Positions 24,356 to 32,621 of a stretch of DNA of 38,614 nt are shown here, piece by piece; positions within the stretch are counted from its first letter, which is position 1; each line of letters begins with the position of its first letter. This DNA comes from an uncultured Lachnospiraceae bacterium (lineage in GTDB: Bacteria > Bacillota > Clostridia > Lachnospirales > Lachnospiraceae). The DNA lies in NCBI GenBank assembly GCA_910585215.1, contig CAJUDQ010000017.1:12737-51350 (forward strand), read 5' to 3'. The notes below the pieces were generated by a model. It was not told the DNA's origin and searched no databases. It worked only from the letters and a program-made list of their open reading frames with translations. The position numbers and the translations under genes were made by a program.

Positions 24356-25678
24356 CTATTTTCTCCTGTCTTCCACAATGTTTTTTATATACTTTAAAAA
24401 GGAAAACGAACCGAAGCAAATAACTGCCGATTTTCTTTGAGTTTTCGCTGTCAATTCTTGTGCTCTGGAAACGGCCAGTTCCAAGGCGCAAGATATGCTC
24501 TCTGCCGGACACGCATCTTTTCCATGTCTCCTGATACACTCTGCTAATATTTTTGCGTCCAGTGCTCTTTTGCCCTCAGCTTTGATTGTATATATATTAT
24601 CTGCCAAATCGCAGGTAATTTCAACTACTTTTTCATAATCCTTATCTGCAAAAATTCCCATAATAAAAATAATATGATATCCCTTCAGCAGTAATGTTAT
24701 ATTTTCTCTCAGTCTGAAAGCTGCTCCTGGATTATGAGCGCCGTCAATAATAATCATTGGATTTTTATTTTGAATCACCTGAAATCGTCCCTGCAGTACA
24801 GATTTTAAAAGCCCCTGTTTTACAGCACTTTCTTCTATCACATACCCTTGACGGATTAGTTCGCAGACTGCTTCTACTGCCTCCGCCCCGTTTTCTGTCT
24901 GAACCCGCCCTGGCATTTGAATTTCATATTCCTGCAAGTCGAAAGTGCTGCGATAAACAAAACGTTGTTTTTTTAATGTAGATTCCAGAATCTTGATATT
25001 GTCTTTTTTTACTGTAATAACATGGCTTCCCTGTTTTTCTGCCACCTGTGAAACTACCTGCATTACCTGACTGTCCTGTTCTATTACAACAACAGGAATG
25101 TTTCTTTTGATAATTCCTGCTTTGCATCTTGCGATTTCTTCCAACGTATTTCCAAGCCAAGCCGTGTGGTCCATACTGACAGATGTAAGTACACTTAAAA
25201 TTGTAGCATTTGTAAGATTGGTGGCATCCGTAAGTCCCCCCATACCACATTCTATTACTGCAAAATCACACTGACTGTATGCAAAATACTGATAGGCAAG
25301 TGCTGTTTCCAGTTCAAAAATTGTTGGCAGCCGTTCTTCTTGATTTGCAGCTTCTATGGCAGGCTTCATAAGCTCTACCTGAACAGCAAATTCCTCTTCT
25401 GAGATTGACTTTCCATCTATTGCAATGATTTCTCTTTTTTCAAACACTGCCGGAGAATGATATCTCCCTGTTTTAAAGCCTGCCTCTGTCAATATCGTGG
25501 CAATAAAAGAAGATACAGAGCCTTTTCCATTTGTGCCTGCCACATGAATCACTTTTACTTTATCCTGTGGATTTCCAAGCATTTTCATAAATCCTTTTAA
25601 ATTTTCCAGCCCCATGTCCAAAAAATGATTTTTCAATCCATAAAAAAAGCGTTCCGCTTCCGATTCTTTTCTTATCAT
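24356..25678 (-). CDS. folC: Folylpolyglutamate synthase / dihydrofolate synthase
   Basis: 440 aa from the ATG at 25678. Adds glutamate to dihydropteroate and folates. VIHVAGTNGKGSVSSFI is the Mur-ligase P-loop; GRYHSPAVFEKREII, VIECGMGGLTDATN, VLTSVSMDHTAWLG and IIIDGAHNPGA are the conserved blocks. The open frame extends 21 codons further upstream, but that part runs through a dispersed repeat and has no family-like residues, so I shortened it. The ribosome site for the chosen start is unconvincing (AAGGG very close), which leaves the start uncertain by a few codons. Head of folC-folP-DUF5050. Confidence 0.93.
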   Translation of the reverse strand: MIRKESEAERFFYGLKNHFLDMGLENLKGFMKMLGNPQDKVKVIHVAGTNGKGSVSSFIATILTEAGFKTGRYHSPAVFEKREIIAIDGKSISEEEFAVQVELMKPAIEAANQEERLPTIFELETALAYQYFAYSQCDFAVIECGMGGLTDATNLTNATILSVLTSVSMDHTAWLGNTLEEIARCKAGIIKRNIPVVVIEQDSQVMQVVSQVAEKQGSHVITVKKDNIKILESTLKKQRFVYRSTFDLQEYEIQMPGRVQTENGAEAVEAVCELIRQGYVIEESAVKQGLLKSVLQGRFQVIQNKNPMIIIDGAHNPGAAFRLRENITLLLKGYHIIFIMGIFADKDYEKVVEITCDLADNIYTIKAEGKRALDAKILAECIRRHGKDACPAESISCALELAVSRAQELTAKTQRKSAVICFGSFSFLKYIKNIVEDRRK

Positions 25679-25710
25679 TCCCTTATGACATTTCCTTTCT
25701 GATACTAGCT

Positions 25711-25756
25711 GCCCTTTCGGCTGCTTATAGGAAATGCACAAAGCAATTTCCTATAA
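25711..25756. repeat. Dispersed intergenic repeat, copy 2 (intact palindrome)
   Basis: Same layout as 16084-16127: GCCCTT, seven variable bases, CTTATAGGAAAT. Here the dyad is complete: TTATAGGAAAT (25725-25735) / ATTTCCTATAA (25746-25756), eleven perfect pairs around a ten-base loop. It lies in the leader of folC. Confidence 0.7.
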
Positions 25757-25785
25757 AGAAATAAAACAGGCTGCCTGTGGCAGCC
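25757..25785 (-). terminator. Intrinsic terminator of the lactonase gene
   Basis: GGCTGCC (25769-25775) / GGCAGCC (25779-25785), three-base loop, followed on the minus strand by TGTTTTATTTCTTT. Confidence 0.8.
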
Positions 25786-25791
25786 CGCTTA

Positions 25792-26841
25792 TCAGCTTAA
25801 TTTTTTAATTACCGCACAGTTTGGTTCCTCTACCTGAATCGGCTTTCCATGCTGGATAAGCAATCCGCTTTCATAATCAATGGTAAAGAATGTAATTTCA
25901 TTTGTTTCATGATTTAAAGAAGCGATATGTCTGTCGTCAGGGAATATGCATATATTCTTTGGATAATCACCACTGATAGGAAGCACACTGTTTTTCGTAA
26001 GCAGTCCTGTTTTTTCATCTCTTGCAAAAAATGCAACGCTGTTGTCTCCAGCATTCGAACAGAAAATATATTTTCCATCATAAGAAATCTTAATTGCTGC
26101 AACTGCACTTTTATCATTAAAGGTTTTGCCGAGTGTGCTGATTTGCTGAATCAATTCAAAATGCGGCATTCCATCTTCACTGTTATAAGAATATACATTA
26201 ACGCAGTTTTTCAACTGACAAATCAGATATGCAAACTTTCCATCCGGACTGAAAATCAGACTTCTTGGAGAAGATTCCAGTTCACATCTTAAAATATCCA
26301 CAAGTTTGATACTTCCGATTTCATGGTCAAACCGGTAAAGCTGAACCTGGTCCATACCAACATCACAGGAAGTCAAAAACTTCTGGTCCGGTGTAAGCCT
26401 TGCACATGTGACATGTGGCCTGTAATTACGTTCCGCAATAGACCCCATTCCCTTGTGATATACCTCTGCGGTCATTTCCCCAACACTGCCATCAGGATTT
26501 ACTCTTACCACTGACATTTTTCCGTCGTGATATCCCGCTGTAAAGATATAGTCCTCCTTCTTGCTGATACTGATATGGCAGGCTCTCATTCCATTAATAG
26601 AACCAAGATTAATAAATTCCAAATCGCCGTCTGGAAGAATTTTAAAAGATGAAATCCCCAAATCGGATACAGAATACAAAAAATCAGAATGATTGGCAAG
26701 TCTCATATAGGAAGGATTTCCTACCTCAACTTCTTTTATGGGTGTAAAGATACCCTGTTCGATATCACAGTCACAAATTGTAATCCCTTTTGCTTTTCCG
26801 TGGGTATAGGAACCCACATATGCTACATATTTATCAGCCAT
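25792..26841 (-). CDS. Lactonase family beta-propeller (6-phosphogluconolactonase-like)
   Basis: 349 aa, cytoplasmic seven-bladed propeller of the YbhE/Pgl type. YVGSYTHGKAKGITICDCD at the N-terminus, then GNPSYMRLANHSDFLYSV, RPHVTCARLTPDQKFLTSCDVGMDQ, SPRSLIFSPDGKFAYLICQL and GDYPKNICIFPDDRHIASLN, each a blade with the usual Pro-Asp-Gly turn. Relatives hydrolyse 6-phosphogluconolactone, but many members are unproven. Monocistronic, with its own promoter and terminator. The AGG ribosome site is 12 bases from the ATG, rather far. Confidence 0.88.
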   Translation of the reverse strand: MADKYVAYVGSYTHGKAKGITICDCDIEQGIFTPIKEVEVGNPSYMRLANHSDFLYSVSDLGISSFKILPDGDLEFINLGSINGMRACHISISKKEDYIFTAGYHDGKMSVVRVNPDGSVGEMTAEVYHKGMGSIAERNYRPHVTCARLTPDQKFLTSCDVGMDQVQLYRFDHEIGSIKLVDILRCELESSPRSLIFSPDGKFAYLICQLKNCVNVYSYNSEDGMPHFELIQQISTLGKTFNDKSAVAAIKISYDGKYIFCSNAGDNSVAFFARDEKTGLLTKNSVLPISGDYPKNICIFPDDRHIASLNHETNEITFFTIDYESGLLIQHGKPIQVEEPNCAVIKKLS

Positions 26842-26911
26842 AGCTTTATTTTACCTCCACGAATATTAATGATCACGATGAAATCGCTGCTTGTTTTTGC
26901 TATATTATGGT

Positions 26912-26940
26912 AGTATAGCATATAATTTGATTTTAGACAA
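26912..26940 (-). promoter_or_regulatory. Promoter of the lactonase gene
   Basis: Minus strand TTGTCT (26935-26940), 17 bases, TATACT (26912-26917) preceded by TGC (extended -10). Confidence 0.65.
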
Positions 26941-26950
26941 GTTGATAGAA

Positions 26951-26985
26951 ATGAAAAAGAAAAAAAGAGCTTTTACAGCTCTTTT
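26951..26985 (-). terminator. Terminator of tRNA-Gly
   Basis: AAAAGAGC / GCTCTTTT eight-base stem (26963-26985) followed on the minus strand by TTTTTCTTTTTC. Confidence 0.8.
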
Positions 26986-26997
26986 GGACATAAAAAA

Positions 26998-27070
26998 AGC
27001 GCGAGACGGGACTCGAACCCGCGGCCCCGACCTTGGCAAGGTCGTGCTCCACCAACTGAGCCACTCGCGC
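26998..27070 (-). tRNA. tRNA-Gly (anticodon GCC)
   Basis: 73 nt. Acceptor GCGCGAG / CTCGCGC, D-stem GCTC/GAGC, anticodon stem CGACC/GGTCG with loop TTGCCAA, T-stem GCGGG/CCCGT with loop TTCGAGT. The discriminator is U and CCA is not encoded. Own promoter and terminator flank it. Confidence 0.97.
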
Positions 27071-27113
27071 ATATCATCAGCTTATAAAACAGTTTCTCGC
27101 TGAACACTTTTAT

Positions 27114-27142
27114 AGTATAGCTGATGATAAAAAAAATGTCAA
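27114..27142 (-). promoter_or_regulatory. Strong promoter of tRNA-Gly
   Basis: Minus strand TTGACA (27137-27142), 17 bases, TATACT (27114-27119). A ten-base inverted repeat, TATCATCAGC (27072-27081) / GCTGATGATA (27120-27129), spans from the promoter spacer to the tRNA leader. Confidence 0.85.
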
Positions 27143-27158
27143 GTATTTTTTTATGATT

Positions 27159-28133
27159 TTATTTTAAATATTCCCCGAGTTTTCTACTAAACTGAATTGC
27201 TGCTTCTCCATTCATATGTCCTTCACAGTCTACATAAGAATCCAGTGATTTATCGAACCCGTCAAGCGCCTCATAATTAAAATCCAGCAGTCTCAATTTA
27301 TAACTTTCTGCCAGTTTTTCAAAGTATTTGTGTTGTTCCTGATATGCCTGTTCATACAGTTGTCTTGTTGTTTCCGGTACAGGAGTAATCACAAGAGTGA
27401 GCTTGATTTTTTTTGAGTTGCAAAACTCTGCCAGCTTTTTAAAATAGTCCTCTGTTTCTGATTGTACCTGTTTGGTATCCCATTGTATAAAATTTTGAAA
27501 TCCCTTACTTTCATCTGCCACCGGATAACAGTAAACAAATCCATTTTCCCGATATTCCTGCGATGTGTTGGCAAATACATCAGTTTCAAGTTTTCGGTAA
27601 CTGCCAGATAATTTAGTTTTTATATTTTGTGGTATTGTTTTATATTCTTTGCGATAAAGATACCACGGAAAAAGTGCCACCCGAAAATCTTTGTCAAAAA
27701 GCCGTTCAAGAAAAAATTCTGCCTTTACCCCTGACCATTTCATTTCTCTGAAAACGCTGCAGCTGTCTGTTCCAATATACTCCTCTGATGTCCAATACCC
27801 GCCGTCTATCTCATATATAATTTCCTTTGGTATATTATGACGACAGATTTCCTTTACTTTATAATAAGTATAAGAAAGGTATTCACCCCCAAGACACATA
27901 TTTACGCTTTTTCTTCCTGTCACTCTGTCCACTGCGGTTGGGTCAATACAGCATTTCCCGTGAGAGGTTCCTACAAATACCATATCATAGCTGTTCTTTT
28001 CTATATTATGATAATCTACTCTGACATAACTGTATGGAATAAAAATAGAGTTTAAAAAACTGTTTATTATCAGCATTGCCAAAAGGAATATGATGAGCTT
28101 GAGCATTGTCTTTCGCTTTCTAAAATTGCGCAT
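27159..28133 (-). CDS. SGNH-like (DltD/AlgX-type) O-acylation partner
   Basis: 324 aa. A basic start and signal-anchor helix (about 10-30) place the domain outside the membrane. FVGTSHGKCCIDP fits the SGNH block I with a Ser nucleophile (GTSHG), and DCEGHMNGEAAIQFS near the C-terminus is the block V Asp/His. IDGGYW and LVITPVPE lie between. Such proteins accept the acyl group handed out by MBOAT proteins. The start at 28133 has AGGAGG at eight bases and overlaps the end of the MBOAT gene by 14 bases, so the pair is translated together. The target polymer is unknown. Confidence 0.82.
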   Translation of the reverse strand: MRNFRKRKTMLKLIIFLLAMLIINSFLNSIFIPYSYVRVDYHNIEKNSYDMVFVGTSHGKCCIDPTAVDRVTGRKSVNMCLGGEYLSYTYYKVKEICRHNIPKEIIYEIDGGYWTSEEYIGTDSCSVFREMKWSGVKAEFFLERLFDKDFRVALFPWYLYRKEYKTIPQNIKTKLSGSYRKLETDVFANTSQEYRENGFVYCYPVADESKGFQNFIQWDTKQVQSETEDYFKKLAEFCNSKKIKLTLVITPVPETTRQLYEQAYQEQHKYFEKLAESYKLRLLDFNYEALDGFDKSLDSYVDCEGHMNGEAAIQFSRKLGEYLK

Positions 28134-29649
28134 AAATAAATCCTCCTGTCATATTTGGAGGCATTCCAAGCATCGGCAGCGAAAAAACTGCTGCCAGATA
28201 AACCATTGTTTTTACCGGAAACGTCAGCGACAAAAGCTTTTCTCCAACATCTGTTCCTCTCTCCTTTAAAACACTGATAACAAATACAACCACACAGCCA
28301 ATAAAAATTGCACTAATCTGTATATACCGATAACTGACCAACGAAGGCTTATCAGCGTAAATACTTCCATTTAATAATGGGGAAATATCAAATCTGGTAA
28401 ACATGTTCCAAAACATTTGAACGGCCTGTCCCACTGTATCGGCCATATCAAAGAGCCAGCTTATATTCACTAAAATAAATGTCCGTATTATCTGAAAAAA
28501 CTGAAAACCTCTGCTGTTCTCCTGAATAGAACATATTTTTCTTGCCTTGGCATAATGCTCTGCCATCAGACCGCTAAAACCAATTATCAGACCATTATAC
28601 AGTCCATACACGACAAACTTCCATGCAGGTCCATGCCAGATACCCACCAGAAGAAATACAAGAATATTCGCAATACAGATAGGAATGGTACGACCCATTT
28701 TCTTGCCAAAAATTTGTTTTGTATATTTTTTCAGCTTTCCCATCCATTTTGAAAGAGAAACCGGATAAAAAACATAGTCCTTCATCCATGTTCCAAGCGT
28801 AATATGCCATCTGTGCCAGAAATCAGTAATTGATTTTGCAAAATACGGCTGTCTGAAATTTTCGTCAAGGGTCACATGAAACAACGCCGATACGCCCCGC
28901 ACTACGTCAATTCCGCCTGAAAAATCCCCATATAACTGTGCAGAATACGCCAGTACTCCCAAAATAACCATACCATCAAATATTTCATATTGATGAAATA
29001 TCTTATCTACAAGCAGAGCAGCATTATCCGCCAGCACCATTTTCTTAAACATTCCGTATAAAATAAGCTGAAGAGCTCTTTCTGCATGTTTAAAAGAAAA
29101 AATATGTTTTTCAAAAAACTGCTCTGATAACCGTTCAAACCGTCCGATTGGTCCCTGCATAATCTGCGGAAACCATGCGACAAACAAAGCATACCGGAAA
29201 AAATTTTTCTCTGCGTTGCTTCTTTTCCAGTAAACATCCAGCATATATCCTGCCGACTGAAACGTAAAAAATGAAATTCCAAGTGGCAGGATTAAATTGA
29301 AAAGAGAAATACTTCCATCAGAACTGTTTCTGAAAAAAATCTCGTTGATACTGCTGATAAAAAAATTCGTATATTTCAACACAGCCAATATCGAAAAATC
29401 CAAAATCAGAGCCAGTACCAGTATTTTTTTCCGGCGCCTTTTTCCTTCTGTTTTATTCATAAGAATACCAGCCGTATAAGTAACTACAGTCACAGCAGCC
29501 AGAAATACAATATTTTTTATTCCTGAAGCCATGTAATATATATAACTTACAAACAGCAGAAATATCCACTGATATCTTGCAAATACCGTATAATACAAAA
29601 CTGCAGCCGCAAATACAAATACAGCAAACTCCAACGATGTTAAGGCCAT
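28120..29649 (-). CDS. MBOAT family O-acyltransferase (AlgI/PatA/DltB-like)
   Basis: 509 aa, about 10-12 membrane helices. Moves acyl groups across the membrane for polysaccharide or cell-wall O-acylation. Conserved landmarks: LPLGISFFTFQSAGYMLDVY, GPIGRFERL, LYGDFSGGIDVVRG, FWHRWHITLGTWMKDYVFYP with the conserved His282, and GIWHGPAWKFVVYGLYNG with the catalytic His339. The start follows GGGGAAGG. Directly followed, with overlap, by its SGNH partner. No alginate or dlt genes adjoin, so the substrate is open. Confidence 0.92.
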   Translation of the reverse strand: MALTSLEFAVFVFAAAVLYYTVFARYQWIFLLFVSYIYYMASGIKNIVFLAAVTVVTYTAGILMNKTEGKRRRKKILVLALILDFSILAVLKYTNFFISSINEIFFRNSSDGSISLFNLILPLGISFFTFQSAGYMLDVYWKRSNAEKNFFRYALFVAWFPQIMQGPIGRFERLSEQFFEKHIFSFKHAERALQLILYGMFKKMVLADNAALLVDKIFHQYEIFDGMVILGVLAYSAQLYGDFSGGIDVVRGVSALFHVTLDENFRQPYFAKSITDFWHRWHITLGTWMKDYVFYPVSLSKWMGKLKKYTKQIFGKKMGRTIPICIANILVFLLVGIWHGPAWKFVVYGLYNGLIIGFSGLMAEHYAKARKICSIQENSRGFQFFQIIRTFILVNISWLFDMADTVGQAVQMFWNMFTRFDISPLLNGSIYADKPSLVSYRYIQISAIFIGCVVVFVISVLKERGTDVGEKLLSLTFPVKTMVYLAAVFSLPMLGMPPNMTGGFIYAQF

Positions 29650-29714
29650 TACATATCCTTCCCCTTTTCTCTCACAAGATTAGAGTGTCAAAAATCCTTT
29701 TGTACAACTATACA

Positions 29715-31508
29715 CTATACCAGACTATCCAGTTCGTCTACAAGGTCTGCAAACATGGCAAGCGCATCGCGAACCGATTTTTTGTCTGTCATATCCACTC
29801 CTGCAAGCTTTAACAGCTCAATCGGGTCTTTGGAACAGCCGCCTGTCAGAAACTTCATATAATCTGCCACACCCTGTTCACCGAGCTCCAAGATTCTTCC
29901 TGACAGCGCAATCGCAGCAGCAAATCCTGTAGCATACTGATATACATAAAACGGCGTATAGAAATGCGGAATTCTTGCCCATTCAATCGCTATTTCATTA
30001 TCGGAAATCATTTCCTCTCCAAAATACAGTTGATTCAGGGTGCGATATACCTCACACAAGTTGTTTGAATTTAAGGTATCGCCTTTTGCGCACATTTCAT
30101 GAGTAATCTTTTCAAACTCCGCAAACATTGTCTGGCGGAACATGGTTCCCTTAAACTGGTCAATAAAATAATTTAAAAGATAAATCCGTTCCTGCTTGTC
30201 TGTACATTTTTTCAGAAGGTCTCTGATAAGCAGGGACTCATTGCAGGTAGAAGCCACTTCCGCTACAAAGATTTTATAGCCGGCATATGGATATGGCTGC
30301 GTCTTATCGGAATAATAAGAATGAAGAGCATGTCCCATTTCATGCGCAAGGGTAAAGACATTGTTCAGATTTTCCTGATAGTTTAAAAGAACATATGGAT
30401 GCACACCATAGACGCCCCATGAATAAGCTCCGCTTCGTTTTCCCTGATTTTCGTAAACATCAATCCAGCGGTTTTCAAATCCTTCTTTTAAGTGACTGAT
30501 ATACTCTTTTCCCATAGGCGCAAGTCCCTCTGTTACAATTTCTTTTGCCTTGTCATATGAGATTTTCATATCTACCTCTTTGGTAAGAGGAACATATACA
30601 TCATACATATGGAGCTCGTCTACACCAAGCACGCGTTTTCTTATATTTACATATTTGTACATGGCAGGAAGATATTCATGGACTGCTTCAATTAAATTTT
30701 CATAGACAGATACCGGAATATTGCTGTCAAACAGCTGCATTTCCAGTGCAGAATTATAATTCCTCACCTCTGCATAAAATTTAAGCTGTTTTGCATTTGC
30801 TGCATACATGGCTCCTAAAGTATTTCCATAATCTGTATAGGTTTTGTACATTGCCAAAAAAGCAGCCTTTCTTACCTCTCTGTTCTGGCTCTCCATAAGA
30901 ACAGTATAGTTTCCATGAGTTACCTCGACAAGCTCGCCATTTTCGCCTTTTATCTGTCCAAATTTTGCATCTGCATCATTAAACATATCAAAAATATCAC
31001 TGGAAGCAGATGCCATCTCTCCTGTCTTTGCAATAATCTTTTCTTCCTGTTCAGACAGACAGTGTTCTTTTGAACGGAATAATCTGCGAAGGATTGTTTC
31101 ATAAAGCCTGAGTTCTTCATTTTCCTGAAGAAAATTTTCTATTGTTTCCCACGGTATGCTTAAAATTTCCGGCTCTGAAAATGCATTGGCTGTAGATAAC
31201 TGTACCAGAATAAGCTGGGCTTTTGCAGAATAATCCTGATATTTGCTGTTTGCCATATTTTCATGAAGCTTTTGATTTGCATAAACATAAACTCTTTCAC
31301 ATGCAAGCCCCACTTTATCCTCAAATTTCAAAAATTCACAAAGGGTTTGGGCGGAACTGCCAAGCTTTCCTTCAAATTCGGAGTATTTTGCCACATATCC
31401 CTTTAAAACTTCTAGTTCTTCCTCCCATTTTTCATCGGAAGAACACATATCCTGCATTGCCCATGTAAATTGTTCCTCGATTTCTTCTCTTTTTTTCAGT
31501 TGAGACAT
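29715..31508 (-). CDS. pepF: Oligoendopeptidase F
   Basis: 597 aa, cytoplasmic zinc metallopeptidase of family M3B that cuts short peptides of roughly 7-17 residues. Zinc site LAHEMGHALHSYYS (His389, Glu390, His393) with third ligand Glu417 in VAEVASTCNE. The N-terminal helical domain and the FTPFYVYQYATGFAAAIAL substrate region are complete. The start has AAAGGAGG at a good distance. Monocistronic by spacing; no terminator hairpin is evident in the short gap before the MBOAT gene. Confidence 0.96.
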   Translation of the reverse strand: MSQLKKREEIEEQFTWAMQDMCSSDEKWEEELEVLKGYVAKYSEFEGKLGSSAQTLCEFLKFEDKVGLACERVYVYANQKLHENMANSKYQDYSAKAQLILVQLSTANAFSEPEILSIPWETIENFLQENEELRLYETILRRLFRSKEHCLSEQEEKIIAKTGEMASASSDIFDMFNDADAKFGQIKGENGELVEVTHGNYTVLMESQNREVRKAAFLAMYKTYTDYGNTLGAMYAANAKQLKFYAEVRNYNSALEMQLFDSNIPVSVYENLIEAVHEYLPAMYKYVNIRKRVLGVDELHMYDVYVPLTKEVDMKISYDKAKEIVTEGLAPMGKEYISHLKEGFENRWIDVYENQGKRSGAYSWGVYGVHPYVLLNYQENLNNVFTLAHEMGHALHSYYSDKTQPYPYAGYKIFVAEVASTCNESLLIRDLLKKCTDKQERIYLLNYFIDQFKGTMFRQTMFAEFEKITHEMCAKGDTLNSNNLCEVYRTLNQLYFGEEMISDNEIAIEWARIPHFYTPFYVYQYATGFAAAIALSGRILELGEQGVADYMKFLTGGCSKDPIELLKLAGVDMTDKKSVRDALAMFADLVDELDSLV

Positions 31509-31658
31509 TTTTTAACCTCCTTTGAATGAACATAAATTTATAAATATAAAGATAGCCTCTATCATAGCACAGAGAAAATAAGAATTCAACGAAGATACAT
31601 GAAAAAAATCCATATATTTATTTCTATATTAAATCCATTACTTTTTTCTCTGCTTAAA

Positions 31659-32597
31659 TTATACCAGCCCCATCTGCCTCATAAGAAATACTTCCCCCGT
31701 AATTGTAAATGCTGAAAATATCGTTGTCACTACAATTACACTGGATGTCAGTACTCCTTCATGCCCCATATTTCTTGCCATAACATAACTTGACGGCGTA
31801 GTCGGTGAACCGAGCATTACCATAAGCGCCAGCAGCTTATCTCCTGTAAATCCAAGCCAGACTGCCAGCGGCAAAAACACTACAGACTGTAAAACCAGCT
31901 TTATTGTTGAAGCCAACAGCGTCGGCTTTATCATTTTCACCGCCTTTTTCCCTTCAAATCCTGCTCCAATGCAAATTAAAGCCAGCGGTGTTGCCATTTT
32001 TGCAACATTATTTATGGCTGTCTGCAAAACTACCGGCATGGAAAGTTTTAAAACAGAATATAAAAATCCCAGTACAATACTGATAATAATCGGATTTTTC
32101 AAAATATCCCAAAACGCCTTCTTTATCATGCCTTCTTCTTTATTCTTTCCTTCAAAGGTAAGAATAATCACTGCAAAAATATTATACAAAGGCACTGCAC
32201 CCAAAATCATTAACGGAATCATACCCGAATCTCCACATATATTTACAACCAGTGCCATTCCAAGAACTGCCGCGCTGCTTCGATAGGATGCCTGTACAAA
32301 TTCTCCTCTTATGCACGTATCCTTCATAAAAATTTTTGCCAGACCCCAGATTCCCAATATACATAAAAGAGTAACAAAAAAACAATAAAGAACATATTTC
32401 AAATCAAACACTGCCGCAAAGTCTGTAACAGCAAGGTCCATAAACAGCATTGCCGGCAAGGTTATCTTAAAATTAAATTTATCTGCTGTTTTTAAAAACG
32501 ATTTGTCAAACATTTTAACACATTTTAACACATATCCCAGTATAATCACTAAAAAAACAGGAACCGTCGCATTCAGGCTGTAAATTAAACTATCCAT
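31659..32597 (-). CDS. AEC family transporter
   Basis: 312 aa with about ten membrane helices in two five-helix halves, as in the auxin efflux carrier / malonate-malate permease family. The start NATVPVFLVIILGYVLKCVKMFD, the FNFKITLPAMLFMDLA segment, the central charged loop FEGKNKEEGMIKKAF, and the second-half repeat PLALICIGAGFEGKK and MLGSPTTPSSYVMARNMG match the family. Substrate (organic acid or other anion) not predictable. It lies 24 bases after the CapA-like gene, probably in the same transcript. Confidence 0.9.
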   Translation of the reverse strand: MDSLIYSLNATVPVFLVIILGYVLKCVKMFDKSFLKTADKFNFKITLPAMLFMDLAVTDFAAVFDLKYVLYCFFVTLLCILGIWGLAKIFMKDTCIRGEFVQASYRSSAAVLGMALVVNICGDSGMIPLMILGAVPLYNIFAVIILTFEGKNKEEGMIKKAFWDILKNPIIISIVLGFLYSVLKLSMPVVLQTAINNVAKMATPLALICIGAGFEGKKAVKMIKPTLLASTIKLVLQSVVFLPLAVWLGFTGDKLLALMVMLGSPTTPSSYVMARNMGHEGVLTSSVIVVTTIFSAFTITGEVFLMRQMGLV

Positions 32598-32621
32598 TTT
32601 TGTCTGCCTCTTCTTCTATTT

